Positions 15,145-23,628 are shown, numbered from the stretch's first letter. The stretch is DNA of 37,508 nt from Nevskia sp. (GCA_031291075.1 JARLJS010000099.1:1-37508); one strand, 5' to 3'. The notes: generated by a model not told the origin, from the letters alone. Made by a program: numbers and translations.

Positions 15145-16005
15145 CTATTCGACCTTCTCCGCGGCCAGCACCTCGCAGTCTTCGGCGTAGTCGAGCAACC
15201 GGTCATGCAGGTGCTGGCGTTGCTGCGGCTGCAACAGCGCGGACAGCTCGGTCAGCATCCGCAGCAGGCGTTCGCGCTCGGCGGCTTCCTGCGACTGCCG
15301 TTCGCCGCCGCTGGCGATGACGTCGAAGTAGTCGCTCAGGCGCTGCTGGAAGCCCGGCTGGACGCGCGTGGCGAGCACCTGGGCGTAGCGGTCCAGGTCC
15401 GCATATTGTTCCTGGGTCTGCTGCGACAGCCCCGCCTGCACCTCGGCCGCCCAGCGCAGCAGAAGCTGGTGCTGCTCCGGTGTGAAACGGCCGGTCCAAT
15501 AGCGGAGGTAGGGCTCGGTTTCCCGTTCCAGTCCCTCACCCGGTCCTTCGGCCGCCTGCTTCCTGCGCTTGCGCTCTATCCTGGCGACCTCCTTGCGCAT
15601 GCGCTCGAGCATGTCGGAGACCTGGGCGTCGTCGAGGCTGGCCAGGACCCGCGCGGTGCCGGGCAGGGCCTGCCGCGACACGGCCTGGCGGTAGGCCTCC
15701 GCGTGGGCAAGATAGAGGTCGATGCGCTCACGGCTGAGCGGACCGTTGAGGGCTTCGTCCGCGAACCGGCGCAGCTCGGCCGCGTACAACGGCAACTGGG
15801 TGCCGCGATGCCAGCGCCATACCGGCTGGATCTCGTCCTCCAGCAGCAGCCGCTGCGCCGGGGTGAAGTCGATGTAGTCCGACACGCCCCAGCGGATCAA
15901 AGAATCGAGATGGTCGTAGGCGAGGCGCGCGGCGCTACAGCCGGCCAGTAGCAGCAACATCCCGCAGCAGAGCGAGCAAAGCAGCTTCAACATTCGGCTC
16001 GGCAT
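15145..16005 (-). CDS. DUF6279-family lipoprotein
   Basis: A 286-residue protein with a clear lipoprotein signal: basic start, hydrophobic core LLCSLCCGMLLL and lipobox LLAGC, with the acylated Cys near residue 23. The mature protein is helical and charged, with YDHLDSLIRWGVSDYIDFTPAQRLLLEDEI and repeated Arg/Glu/Gln-rich stretches characteristic of the DUF6279 family. Function is unknown; it would sit in the inner or outer membrane facing the periplasm. Starts at M1 or M5 are both possible. It is the first gene of the apparent minus-strand cluster leading to the Ada domain, 13 bases before it. An indication of operon membership is only the spacing. Confidence 0.82.
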   Translation of the reverse strand: MPSRMLKLLCSLCCGMLLLLAGCSAARLAYDHLDSLIRWGVSDYIDFTPAQRLLLEDEIQPVWRWHRGTQLPLYAAELRRFADEALNGPLSRERIDLYLAHAEAYRQAVSRQALPGTARVLASLDDAQVSDMLERMRKEVARIERKRRKQAAEGPGEGLERETEPYLRYWTGRFTPEQHQLLLRWAAEVQAGLSQQTQEQYADLDRYAQVLATRVQPGFQQRLSDYFDVIASGGERQSQEAAERERLLRMLTELSALLQPQQRQHLHDRLLDYAEDCEVLAAEKVE

Positions 16006-16060
16006 GGCTCTATGTAACCGGAGTCACCCCGGCGCGATGCCGTCGCGCCGGGGCAAGGAC

Positions 16061-18163
16061 TCAGTTCTTGCGCGCCGCCTCGATCTCCCCGGCGATGCGT
16101 TCGGCGGAGTAGACCTGGCGCAGGGCCTCGACGATGGCGCCGCTGTGCACCGCCACCGTGCGGTTGACGCGCTCGTCGAACCAGAAGGCGCCGCCGAGGG
16201 ATTCGATGTTGCCGTCGAACACCAGGCCGACGATCTCGGCCTTGCGGTTGATCGTCGGGCTGCCGGAGTTGCCGCCGATGATGTCGTTGGTGGTGACGAA
16301 GTCGAAGCGCTGGGCGCTGTTGAGGCGGTCCTTGGCCTTCACCCAGGACTCCGGCAGCTTGAACGGGTCGAAGCCGGTGGCACGTTCGAAGGCGCCGGCG
16401 ATGTCGGTGAAGGGCGGCACCGGCTGGCCTTTTTCGTCCCAGCCCTTCACCACGCCGTCGGACAGGCGCAGGGTGAAAGTCGCATCGGGATAGACGCTGG
16501 TGCCGTACTTGTCGAAGCGCGCCTGCGCCAGCAGCTCGGCGTTCTTTTTCTCCACCGCCTCGACCTCGTACTCGTAGCGCTTGCGCAGGGCGCGCGCTTC
16601 CGGATCGGTCTGCTTGGCGAGCAGGATGAACGGATCGTCGGAGGCGTCGATCGCCGCTTGGCCGCCCTCCCACAACGCCTTGCGCACCGCCGGGTCACCG
16701 AGCTTGGTACCGGACACCAGGCGTGCGGCCATGTCTTCCGGGGACTCCTTGCGCAGGACCTGCCGCACGAAGGGGTCGTCGGCACCCAGCCATTCGCGCA
16801 GCTTGGTCAGCGACCAGCCCAGGCGCACGGTCTCGAATTCGGGGTAGACCGGCGCGTTCGACAGCAGGTCCTGGGTCAGCGTCGGCAGCGCCGACTCGGT
16901 GAACTCGCGCAGGCGCTCGGCGTTGGGCTTGCCGCGCTCGGCGGCGCCGCGCACCAGGCTGCGCGCGAAATAGTAATAGTCGGACTGGAAGCCGCGCCGG
17001 CCTTCGATGAATTTCCAGCGCGTCTCGATGTCGCGGTAGACGCCCTGGGCCTGGGCGATCTCGTCCCAGGCCTTGCCGTACTTGGCCTTGCGCGCCGGGT
17101 TGGCGTTGACGTAGGCGCGCAGCTCAGCCTCTTCCTTGCGCTTGACGTCGAATACCTTGGGATCGAGCAGTGCCTGCAGCTCGCCCTTGAGGGCCTTGAT
17201 GCCGTTCTCCAGGTAGAAGCGCTCGGACTCGCTGGTGCGCGCCGGCTCGCTGCCTTCCTCGGCGAAGCGGTTGAGCAACCCGCGCGCCTCCGAGCCGTAC
17301 AGCAGGCGCGACACCAGGTCCACGTCGCGCAGCCGCTCAAGCTGGGCCACGGTGAGCTGGCGCTGGGTGGCGCCGGGATGGCCGAGCACCATGGTCAGCT
17401 CGCCCGCCTCGGCGCCGTTGGCGGAGAACGGGAAGTAGTCCGCCACCTGCGCCGGCTTGCCGTCCTCGTAGGCGCGCAGCAGGCCGATGTCGAGGTCGTA
17501 GCGGGGGAAGTTGAAGTTGTCCGGATCGCCGCCGAAGAAGGCGATCGACTCCTCCGGCGCGAATACCAGGCGCACGTCCTGGAAGCGATGATACTTGTAG
17601 AGGTCATACACGCCGCCGTGGTAGAGCTCCACCACGTCGCAGCGGGTGTGTTCCTTGTCGTCGCCTACGCACTCGGCTTCGATCTTCGACTGTTCGCCCT
17701 TCTGCGCCTTGCTGAACTCCGCTCCCTGCAGGCCGGCGGTCGCCTTCTTGACCCGCGCGGTGACATCGCTGATGCGGTCCAGCCGGTTCAGCTCGATGGT
17801 CGGGCACTGCACCTCGTCCTTCAGCTCGGTCGCGTAGAAGCCGGCCGCGACATAGTCCTTCTTCGCGGTGGAAATCTGTTGCACACACTCGCGCACACAG
17901 TGGTGATTGGTCATCACCAGGCCCTGCGGCGTGACGAACGAGCCCGAGCAGCCGCCGGCGATGCGCACCGCCGAACGCTGCGCATGCTGGACCCAGGCGG
18001 CATCCGGGGCGAAACCGTATTCCGCCTGCAGGTGCTTGAGCGGCAGCCGGTCCAGCGTCCACATGCCCTCGGCCGCGCTGGCCGCAAGCGGGGCCAGCAG
18101 GGCGGTCACGACGGCGAGACCCGCACGGGACCGGCGGCGCCTGTCTGCTGCAATGGATTTCAT
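16061..18163 (-). CDS. S46-family dipeptidyl-peptidase (DPP7-like)
   Basis: The 700-residue protein is read from ATG 18163, preceded by AAGGAC; the frame extends far upstream but crosses the Rieske gene. A signal peptide (RAGLAVVTALLAPLAASA) precedes EGMWTLDRLPLKHLQAEYG. The trypsin-like triad features are GGCSGSFVTPQGLVMTNHHC (His) and the Ser motif DIIGGNSGSP near the C-terminus, with Asp between (FPRYDLDI region). The pocket residue lies in GLVFDGN: Gly at this place is the DPP7 state (hydrophobic P1), while DPP11 has Arg. S46 enzymes release N-terminal dipeptides in the periplasm and suit growth on peptides. Divergent from the Rieske gene; its leader holds a 19-bp inverted repeat. Confidence 0.93.
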   Translation of the reverse strand: MKSIAADRRRRSRAGLAVVTALLAPLAASAAEGMWTLDRLPLKHLQAEYGFAPDAAWVQHAQRSAVRIAGGCSGSFVTPQGLVMTNHHCVRECVQQISTAKKDYVAAGFYATELKDEVQCPTIELNRLDRISDVTARVKKATAGLQGAEFSKAQKGEQSKIEAECVGDDKEHTRCDVVELYHGGVYDLYKYHRFQDVRLVFAPEESIAFFGGDPDNFNFPRYDLDIGLLRAYEDGKPAQVADYFPFSANGAEAGELTMVLGHPGATQRQLTVAQLERLRDVDLVSRLLYGSEARGLLNRFAEEGSEPARTSESERFYLENGIKALKGELQALLDPKVFDVKRKEEAELRAYVNANPARKAKYGKAWDEIAQAQGVYRDIETRWKFIEGRRGFQSDYYYFARSLVRGAAERGKPNAERLREFTESALPTLTQDLLSNAPVYPEFETVRLGWSLTKLREWLGADDPFVRQVLRKESPEDMAARLVSGTKLGDPAVRKALWEGGQAAIDASDDPFILLAKQTDPEARALRKRYEYEVEAVEKKNAELLAQARFDKYGTSVYPDATFTLRLSDGVVKGWDEKGQPVPPFTDIAGAFERATGFDPFKLPESWVKAKDRLNSAQRFDFVTTNDIIGGNSGSPTINRKAEIVGLVFDGNIESLGGAFWFDERVNRTVAVHSGAIVEALRQVYSAERIAGEIEAARKN

Positions 18164-18176
18164 GCGATGTCCTTGA

Positions 18177-18249
18177 TTGTTATTGATCCGGCCACAATCC
18201 ACTTGAACTGATACGGGCGCGCTGGCAGGCGTGGCCGGATCAATAACAA
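18177..18249. repeat. 19-bp perfect inverted repeat before the S46 gene
   Basis: The arm 18177-18195 is the exact reverse complement of 18231-18249, with a 35-base spacer. It ends just before the ribosome binding site of the S46 gene, so if transcribed it would form a stable hairpin in the leader. The left arm also contains part of a competing pair, GATTGT (18175-18180) and ACAATC (18194-18199). A very short MITE-like element is an alternative reading; no flanking duplication was clear. Confidence 0.75.
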
Positions 18250-18269
18250 AAAAACTGTGCCCTGTGGTC

Positions 18270-18355
18270 ATTGAGGCGGCCTGCGGGCAGTCCGGGGGGC
18301 AAAAAACTGCCCAACCACCACTGCCCTCCTTCAAGTTCATTCTGGCCGCCTCAAT
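18270..18355. repeat. Nested inverted repeats before the Rieske gene
   Basis: ATTGAGGCGGCC (18270-18281) pairs perfectly with GGCCGCCTCAAT (18344-18355). Inside it, GGGCAGT (18285-18291) pairs with ACTGCCC (18306-18312). The rest of the 345-bp gap (18356-18508) shows no further gene or clear promoter. The function could be regulatory or a dispersed repeat. Confidence 0.65.
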
Positions 18356-18508
18356 ATAAAGCCCGGCGGGCGGGCGATGCCGGCAGTATAGGACGGCCCA
18401 AAGCCGCCCGGCACGCCTCGTGCTAGCATCGAGTGGCGGCCGACGCAACGGCGTAACGGCGGCTCCCTCGGCGCATGCCATGGGCAAATTACTACGAGGG
18501 ACCCCACA

Positions 18509-19591
18509 ATGTCTTCCGTCCATACGCTGCATCGGCTCGACCCCGGGGCCGGCGCGCGCGACCTGCGCCGCACCGGTTTGCATCCGGACCACTGGTATCC
18601 GCTGGCGCGCTCGCGCGACCTCAAGCCCGGCAAGACGCTGGGCGTGAGCTTCGGCGGCGAACCCATCGTGCTGGTGCGGCCGGAGCAGGGCGAGGTGTTC
18701 GCCCTGGAGGACCGCTGCGCCCACCGCCAGGTGCCACTGCACCTGGGCGTAGTGAAGGGCGAGCGGCTGCTGTGCGGTTATCACTGCTGGGCCTACAACC
18801 GCGCCGGCGAATGCGTCAACGTGCCGTACCTGGACGAAGGGCATACGCAGCCCAACGGCGTGCGCGGCTATCCCTGCCGCGAGGCTTACGGTTTCGTCTT
18901 CGTGTTCACCGGCCAGCCGTCGCTGGCCGCCTCGGTGCCGTTCCCGGACCTGCCCTTCTACTCGAACCCGCAGTACAAGTCGCGCCTGCTGGACCGCAAG
19001 ATCGGCTGTCATTATTCCTTCATGCACGAAAACCTGATGGACATGAACCATCAGTACCTGCACCGCAGCCTGATGGGCAGCATCCGCGCCACGCTGCTCG
19101 ACGTGCGCGAAGGCGATGACTGGCTGGAGGTGGACTACACCTTCGCCCGCGCCGCCGGCAAGCAACCGCTGGGCGAACGCTTCATGATCGGCCGCGGCCA
19201 GAACGAGGAGGCCAAGGGCCAGGACCTGATGACCATCCGCACCGGCTATCCCTACCAGACGCTCAAGTTCTGGACCGGCGGCGACACCGAGCCGGCGCTG
19301 GACCTGTGGAACATCTACGTGCCCACCGACCGCGAGCAGCGCAGCAACCAGACCTACGGCCTGATCATGATCCGCCGGCCGGGCATCCCCGGCCTGATCC
19401 ACTTGCTGTGGCCGTTCATCTTCTGGTTCACCGAGGGCATTTTCAGCCAGGACCGCAAGATCGTCGAAGCCGAGCAGCGCGCCTATGACCAGCAGGGCGC
19501 CGACCTCAACCAGGAAGTGTTTCCCGCGATCCGGCGCCTGAAGGCGTTGCTGGCGCGGCGCGGCGTGCCGCTGGGGGATTGCCCGGTCTGA
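18509..19591 (+). CDS. Rieske [2Fe-2S] aromatic-ring-type oxygenase
   Basis: A 360-residue oxygenase alpha-subunit-like protein. The Rieske domain (about residues 25-125) has CAH (CXH) and CGYH (CXXH) with 17 residues between for the 2Fe-2S cluster. The catalytic domain has the mononuclear iron motif ENLMDMNHQYLHRS, a Glu/Asp-rich bridge and two His. Such proteins hydroxylate or demethylate substrates with electrons from a separate reductase; none is encoded nearby. There is no signal peptide, and a hydrophobic run near residues 295-310 (HLLWPFIFWFTE) could bind membrane or lipid substrate. A weak GAGGG site precedes ATG 18509. Substrate cannot be inferred. It is divergent from the S46 peptidase. 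Confidence 0.88.
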   Translation: MSSVHTLHRLDPGAGARDLRRTGLHPDHWYPLARSRDLKPGKTLGVSFGGEPIVLVRPEQGEVFALEDRCAHRQVPLHLGVVKGERLLCGYHCWAYNRAGECVNVPYLDEGHTQPNGVRGYPCREAYGFVFVFTGQPSLAASVPFPDLPFYSNPQYKSRLLDRKIGCHYSFMHENLMDMNHQYLHRSLMGSIRATLLDVREGDDWLEVDYTFARAAGKQPLGERFMIGRGQNEEAKGQDLMTIRTGYPYQTLKFWTGGDTEPALDLWNIYVPTDREQRSNQTYGLIMIRRPGIPGLIHLLWPFIFWFTEGIFSQDRKIVEAEQRAYDQQGADLNQEVFPAIRRLKALLARRGVPLGDCPV

Positions 19592-19609
19592 ACGCGGTGC
19601 CGGCGCCGC

Positions 19610-20974
19610 TCACTTGCCGAGGCAGAAGGTGGAGAAGATCCGCCCCAGCAGGTCCTCGGTGGTGAAGCGTCCGGTGATTTCGTCCAGTGCGCGCTGGGCC
19701 TGACGCAGCTCCTCGGCGACCAGTTCAGGCGAGGCGCTCTTGCTGCAGTGGGCGCGCGCCAGGCGCAGCGAGGCCTGGGCGCGGTGCAGGGCGTCCAGGT
19801 GGCGCGCCCGCGCGGTGTAGATGCCTTCCGGCGCCGCGGTGAGTCCGGCGGCGCGCTTGATCTCGGCGGTGAGCAGGGGAAAACCCTCGCCGGTGGCTGC
19901 GGACAGCCGCAGGCTGGTGCGGCCACGCTCGTCGGTGTGCCGCAGCGCCGGCCGGCCGCTGAGGTCGCACTTGTTGAACAGCAGCAAGATCTCGCGGTCG
20001 GCCGGCAGCTTCGCCAGCAGTGCGTCGTCGTCCGCGGTGAGGCCGCTGCCATCGTCCGCCAGGTACAGGATCAGCTCGGCCTTTTCCAGCGCCGACCAGG
20101 CGCGGCGCACGCCCTCCTGTTCCACCGGGTCGGGCGTTTCGCGCAGGCCGGCGGTGTCGACGACGGTCAACGGCAGACCATCCACGCTGATGTGCTCGCG
20201 CAGCAGGTCGCGGGTGGTGCCGGCGTGCGGCGAGACGATGGCAGCCTCGACGCCGGCCAGGCGGTTGAGCAGGGTGGACTTGCCCACGTTGGGCCGGCCG
20301 GCGATGGCCACGATCATCCCTTCCCGCAGGCGCCGTCCCTGGGTGGCTTCGCCGATCAGGTCGGCGGTGATCTCGACCAGTGCGACGATGCGTTCGTGCA
20401 GCGTCTCCGACGTGATCCAGGGCACATCCTCGGCGAAGTCCAGCGCCGCTTCCAGGTCCGCGCGTAGGGCGATCAACTCGTCCAGCAGCGCCAGCACCCG
20501 GCGTGAGAATTCGCCCTGCAGCGACAACAGGGCGGCACGGGCGGCGCCGCTGCTGGAAGCCTCGATCAGGTCGGCCACGGCTTCCGCCTGGGCCAGGTCC
20601 ATGCGGCCGTTGAGGAAGGCGCGCTCGGAAAACTCCCCCGGGCGTGCCGGCCGGGCGCCGGCGGCGAAGGTGGCCTGCAGCAGCAGGTTCAACACCGCCG
20701 GGCCGCCGTGAGCCTGCAGTTCGACCACATCCTCGCCGGTGTAGGACTGCGGCCCCGCGAAATGCAGCAGCAGGCCCTGGTCGATGCGGGCACCGGCCGC
20801 ATCGCGGAAGCTGCGCAGCACCGCCATCCGCGGCGCCGGGAGCTTGCCGGCGATACGTTCCCCCACCTGCCGCGCCGCCGGCCCCGAGATGCGCACCACG
20901 CCCACCGCCCCGCGCCCGGGCGGCGTGGCGATGGCGGCGATGGTATCGGTCCTGGCGGCGGTCGTATCGCTCAT
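19610..20974 (-). CDS. mnmE: tRNA uridine-5-carboxymethylaminomethyl modification GTPase MnmE
   Basis: The 454-residue protein is read from ATG 20974 (MSDTTAARTDTIAAIATPPG), the usual MnmE start, not the ATG at 20998. The N-terminal tetrahydrofolate-binding domain has GRGAVGVVRISGP. The G domain shows G1 GRPNVGKS, the G2 region AGTTRD, G3 DTAGLR and G4 NKCD. The C-terminal end is CLGK, carrying the conserved Cys of CIGK. With MnmG it makes the 5-substituted U34 in tRNAs reading NNA/NNG. MnmG is not in the window. The gene is followed by the Rieske gene on the other strand and preceded by yidC. Confidence 0.97.
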   Translation of the reverse strand: MSDTTAARTDTIAAIATPPGRGAVGVVRISGPAARQVGERIAGKLPAPRMAVLRSFRDAAGARIDQGLLLHFAGPQSYTGEDVVELQAHGGPAVLNLLLQATFAAGARPARPGEFSERAFLNGRMDLAQAEAVADLIEASSSGAARAALLSLQGEFSRRVLALLDELIALRADLEAALDFAEDVPWITSETLHERIVALVEITADLIGEATQGRRLREGMIVAIAGRPNVGKSTLLNRLAGVEAAIVSPHAGTTRDLLREHISVDGLPLTVVDTAGLRETPDPVEQEGVRRAWSALEKAELILYLADDGSGLTADDDALLAKLPADREILLLFNKCDLSGRPALRHTDERGRTSLRLSAATGEGFPLLTAEIKRAAGLTAAPEGIYTARARHLDALHRAQASLRLARAHCSKSASPELVAEELRQAQRALDEITGRFTTEDLLGRIFSTFCLGK

Positions 20975-21001
20975 GGGGGCAGTGTAGCCCCACCGCACCG
21001 A

Positions 21002-21034
21002 ACGCGCGGTTGTTGCGTCGCAACAGCCGCGCGT
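21002..21034. terminator. Hairpin between yidC and mnmE
   Basis: ACGCGCGG (21002-21009) and CCGCGCGT (21027-21034) enclose TGTTGC (21011-21016) and GCAACA (21020-21025), a 15-bp stem with one U-G pair and a GTC loop. It starts 10 bases after yidC's stop on the minus strand. There is no T-tract, so it may be a partial terminator or an RNA-stability element. Confidence 0.45.
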
Positions 21035-21044
21035 ATTCTGGGTA

Positions 21045-22724
21045 TCAGGCCTTCTTTTCGCGGCCGAGGCCTTCCTTCTCCAGGCGCCGCGCGATGATCC
21101 ATTGCTGGCCGATGTTGACCAGGTTGCTGATCAACCAGTACAGCACCAGGCCCACCGGGAAGAACAGGAACAGGCCGGTCAGGAAGATCGGCATGATGTT
21201 CATCATCTTCTGCTGGGTCGGGTCCATGGTGGCGGACTGGCCGGACATGCGCTGCTGTATCCACATGGTGGCGCCGTACAGCACCGGCAGGATGTAGTAG
21301 TGGTCGGGCCCGGACAGGTCCTGCATCCATAGCATGAAGGGGGCCTGGCGCAGCTCCACGCTCTGCGCCAGCACCCAGTACAAGGCGAAGAACACGGGCA
21401 TCTGCACCAGCAGCGGCCAGCAGCCGGCGAGCGGGTTGAAGCCTTCCTTCTTGTACAGCTCCATCATCGCCTTGTTGAGGCGCTCGCGGTCGTCGCCGAA
21501 GCGCTCGCGCAGCTCCTGGATGCGCGGGCCGAACTTGCGCATCTTGGCGGCGGAGCGGTACTGCGCCTCGGACAGCTTGAAGAACGCCGCCTTGACGGTG
21601 AGGGTCAGCAGGATGATGGACCAGCCCCAGTTGCCGGTGAGCTTGTGGTAGTGCGACAGCACCCAGAACAACGGCTTCGCCACCGGGGTGAGGATGCCGT
21701 AGTCCTCCACCAGGTCGAAGCGCGGCGCCACCGCGTCCACCGTACCCTGTTCCAGCGGTCCGATGTAGAGCTTGGTATCGAACGCGTGCTCGGCCCCCGC
21801 GGCGACCGGCACCAGGTCGCCGGTGTACTGCGCCTGGTACAGGCCGCTGCCGGGCAGGTGCTTGCCGGTGAAGTCGGCGCCCTGGTCCTGCGGCGGGATG
21901 ATCGCGGTGGCGAAATAGTGCTGCAGCATCGCCATCCAGCCGCCGGTCTGCTTCGACTCGTAAGTCTCGTCGTCCAGCTTCTTGAAGGCTTTTTTCTTGT
22001 AGGCGTAGCTGCTGCTGCCCGGCTTGTCCTGCTGGTACACGCCGATGCCGTAGAAGGTGCCGGCGGTGCGCATGAAGGAAGGGCCGGCTTCCGGCGGCGG
22101 CGGCGTGCGCTGGTAGCGAGCATAGGCCGCCGCCTGCAGCTCGTGGCCGGTGTGGTTGAGCAGGGTCTGGCTCAGGCCGATCTCGTAGCTGCCGCGCTTG
22201 AAATGGAACACCTTGCGCACGGTGTAGCCGTCGGCATCGGTGTATTCCAACGGCACGTCGACGCTGTCGGCGCCGTCCGCCAGCTTGTACTGGTCCTGCG
22301 GCGCGGTGAACAGGGACTGGCTGCTGGTGAGCGGCTTCTCGCTGCCGGCGACACCGCTCTGCAGGACATAAAGCTGGCTGCCGCGGTCGTCAAGCAGGGC
22401 CAGCTTCTGCTCCGGATGCTGCTTGTCGGCGGCATAGTTGTTGAGCTCCACGCGGCGCAACTCGCCTCCCGCCAGGCCGATCTCCACCTCCATGCGGTCG
22501 GTCTGTACATGCACGCGGCGCTGGGCGTCGGCACCGGCGGCGGGAGTGCTGTCGGTGCTCGCCGTCGCAGCCATCGCGGCATTGCCGTTTACCGCGGTGG
22601 CGGCCGCGGCGGCTGTAGCGGCGGCGACCTGCTGCGGTTTGACGTAGTCGTTCTGCCACCCCTGGTAGAGCAGGAACAGGACCACGCCGAGCAGCGCGAC
22701 CAGGATCATGCGGCGGTTTTCCAT
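21045..22724 (-). CDS. yidC: Membrane protein insertase YidC
   Basis: The 559-residue protein has an N-terminal membrane anchor (MILVALLGVVLFLLYQGW), a large periplasmic beta domain (about 60-340) and then the C-terminal Oxa1-like core of five membrane segments, for instance WGWSIILLTLTVKAAFF and GCWPLLVQMPVFFALYWVLAQSVELRQ. The cytoplasmic tail ends RRLEKEGLGREKKA. It inserts and folds inner-membrane proteins alone or with SecYEG. Length and order match gammaproteobacterial YidC. Upstream on the same strand are yidD, rnpA and rpmH, the usual order; the gap to yidD is 49 bases. Confidence 0.98.
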   Translation of the reverse strand: MENRRMILVALLGVVLFLLYQGWQNDYVKPQQVAAATAAAAATAVNGNAAMAATASTDSTPAAGADAQRRVHVQTDRMEVEIGLAGGELRRVELNNYAADKQHPEQKLALLDDRGSQLYVLQSGVAGSEKPLTSSQSLFTAPQDQYKLADGADSVDVPLEYTDADGYTVRKVFHFKRGSYEIGLSQTLLNHTGHELQAAAYARYQRTPPPPEAGPSFMRTAGTFYGIGVYQQDKPGSSSYAYKKKAFKKLDDETYESKQTGGWMAMLQHYFATAIIPPQDQGADFTGKHLPGSGLYQAQYTGDLVPVAAGAEHAFDTKLYIGPLEQGTVDAVAPRFDLVEDYGILTPVAKPLFWVLSHYHKLTGNWGWSIILLTLTVKAAFFKLSEAQYRSAAKMRKFGPRIQELRERFGDDRERLNKAMMELYKKEGFNPLAGCWPLLVQMPVFFALYWVLAQSVELRQAPFMLWMQDLSGPDHYYILPVLYGATMWIQQRMSGQSATMDPTQQKMMNIMPIFLTGLFLFFPVGLVLYWLISNLVNIGQQWIIARRLEKEGLGREKKA

Positions 22725-22773
22725 GTGCGATTCGACTCTTGGAATCCGTGGGAGATTTTGTACGGGAATCTAG

Positions 22774-22986
22774 CTAGTCCGGAACCGGGTCTTCGCCGCC
22801 CGGATGGAGCGGATGACAGCGGCTCACACGGCGCAACGCCAGCCAGCCACCCTTGAAGAGACCGTGACGCTGCAGCGCCTCGATGGCGTACTGCGAACAG
22901 CTGGGATGAAACCGGCAGCGCGGGCCGAGCAGTGGGCTCAGCAGCTTTTGGTAGATGCGGATGAGTCCGACGAGTAGCCAGCGCAT
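22774..22986 (-). CDS. yidD: Membrane protein insertion efficiency factor YidD
   Basis: A 70-residue peripheral inner-membrane protein with the amphipathic start [21 protein letters not shown] and the three-Cys core [21 protein letters not shown], followed by [13 protein letters not shown]. It aids YidC-dependent insertion. Its first 49 bases overlap the 3' end of rnpA on the same strand, so translation is likely coupled. Length is slightly shorter than the E. coli protein. Confidence 0.95.
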   Translation of the reverse strand: MRWLLVGLIRIYQKLLSPLLGPRCRFHPSCSQYAIEALQRHGLFKGGWLALRRVSRCHPLHPGGEDPVPD

Positions 22987-23429
22987 CGATCGATCACCTT
23001 GAGCCAGATTTCGGCGAGCACGGCACGCAAGCGCGCGGCATCCATCGCATCCAGGCCTGCCGTGCCGTAGAACACCAGGTCAACCGCGGGCAGGCGCGAC
23101 TGGTTCTGTCGGAACTCTTCGCGGATCAGCCGCTTGACGCGGTTGCGATCCACCGCTCGCGGCGCCGCCTTACGGGCGATGGCCAGACCAACCCGCGGCA
23201 GACCTACGTCGTTTGGTTTGCAGACCACCGCCAGTGGCGCCCGCGTGATTCTGAACCCCTTGGCGAACGCCTGCTTGAATTCGGCAGGCCGGCGGATGCG
23301 GGAGTGCCGCTGCAGGCGCGCACCGCTGTCTGCACCCGCCGCGATCTTGCCCCCGGGGGTGACGGCGAGGTTACGGGATGAGACGGGCGCGCCCCTTGGC
23401 GCGACGGCGTGCCAGCACCAAGCGGCCAC
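22938..23429 (-). CDS. rnpA: Ribonuclease P protein component
   Basis: The protein part of RNase P, which matures the 5' end of tRNA. The core has [47 protein letters not shown] (the RNA-binding RNR motif) and LVFYG, with the end running to SSASTKSC. Translation from the only in-frame ATG/GTG/TTG ahead of the core, GTG at 23429, gives 163 residues and overlaps rpmH by 59 bases. The next possibility is a CTG ahead of QRHSRI, giving a typical RnpA of about 125 residues. The true start is therefore uncertain. The gene also overlaps yidD by 49 bases. See the overlap finding. Confidence 0.9.
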   Translation of the reverse strand: MAAWCWHAVAPRGAPVSSRNLAVTPGGKIAAGADSGARLQRHSRIRRPAEFKQAFAKGFRITRAPLAVVCKPNDVGLPRVGLAIARKAAPRAVDRNRVKRLIREEFRQNQSRLPAVDLVFYGTAGLDAMDAARLRAVLAEIWLKVIDRCAGYSSDSSASTKSC

Positions 23430-23505
23430 CCTTGGTGGCCATGCGGGCGCGAAAACCGTGGGTGCGCTTGCGCCGCAGGTTGTGCGGCTGGAACGTACGT
23501 TTCAT
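23371..23505 (-). CDS. rpmH: 50S ribosomal protein L34
   Basis: The 44-residue protein begins [18 protein letters not shown] and ends [10 protein letters not shown]. It is a very basic ribosomal protein of the large subunit, recognisable over its whole length. It is the first gene of the rpmH-rnpA-yidD-yidC-mnmE order and is divergent from dnaA. A putative promoter lies about 33-62 bases upstream on the minus strand. Confidence 0.98.
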   Translation of the reverse strand: MKRTFQPHNLRRKRTHGFRARMATKGGRLVLARRRAKGRARLIP

Positions 23506-23537
23506 GACTGCGTGCTCGGGCTGGGCAAAAGAGGTGC

Positions 23538-23567
23538 AGTTTAACTTTTCAGCGCAGGCGCAGGCAA
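23538..23567 (-). promoter_or_regulatory. Candidate rpmH promoter
   Basis: On the minus strand, TTGCCT (23562-23567) as -35 and TAAACT (23538-23543) as -10 are 18 bases apart, each matching sigma70 consensus at four of six positions. It lies 33 bases before the rpmH ATG. Confidence 0.5.
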
Positions 23568-23619
23568 GGGATACCGGGCAAGAACAATTGGCGACAGAAA
23601 GCCATAGGTTGAAACACCC

Positions 23620-23628
23620 TGTGGATAA
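23620..23628 (-). promoter_or_regulatory. DnaA box upstream of dnaA
   Basis: TTATCCACA on the minus strand (read as TGTGGATAA on plus) is the exact strong-box consensus, 62 bases ahead of the dnaA start. It is a plausible autoregulatory or origin site. A short inverted repeat, ACTCGTC (23648-23654) and GACGAGT (23668-23674), sits between it and the ATG. Confidence 0.85.

Noticed and set aside
18164-19402. N-terminal extension of the S46 peptidase frame
   Set aside because: It passes through the inverted repeats and the Rieske gene; the signal peptide begins at 18163.
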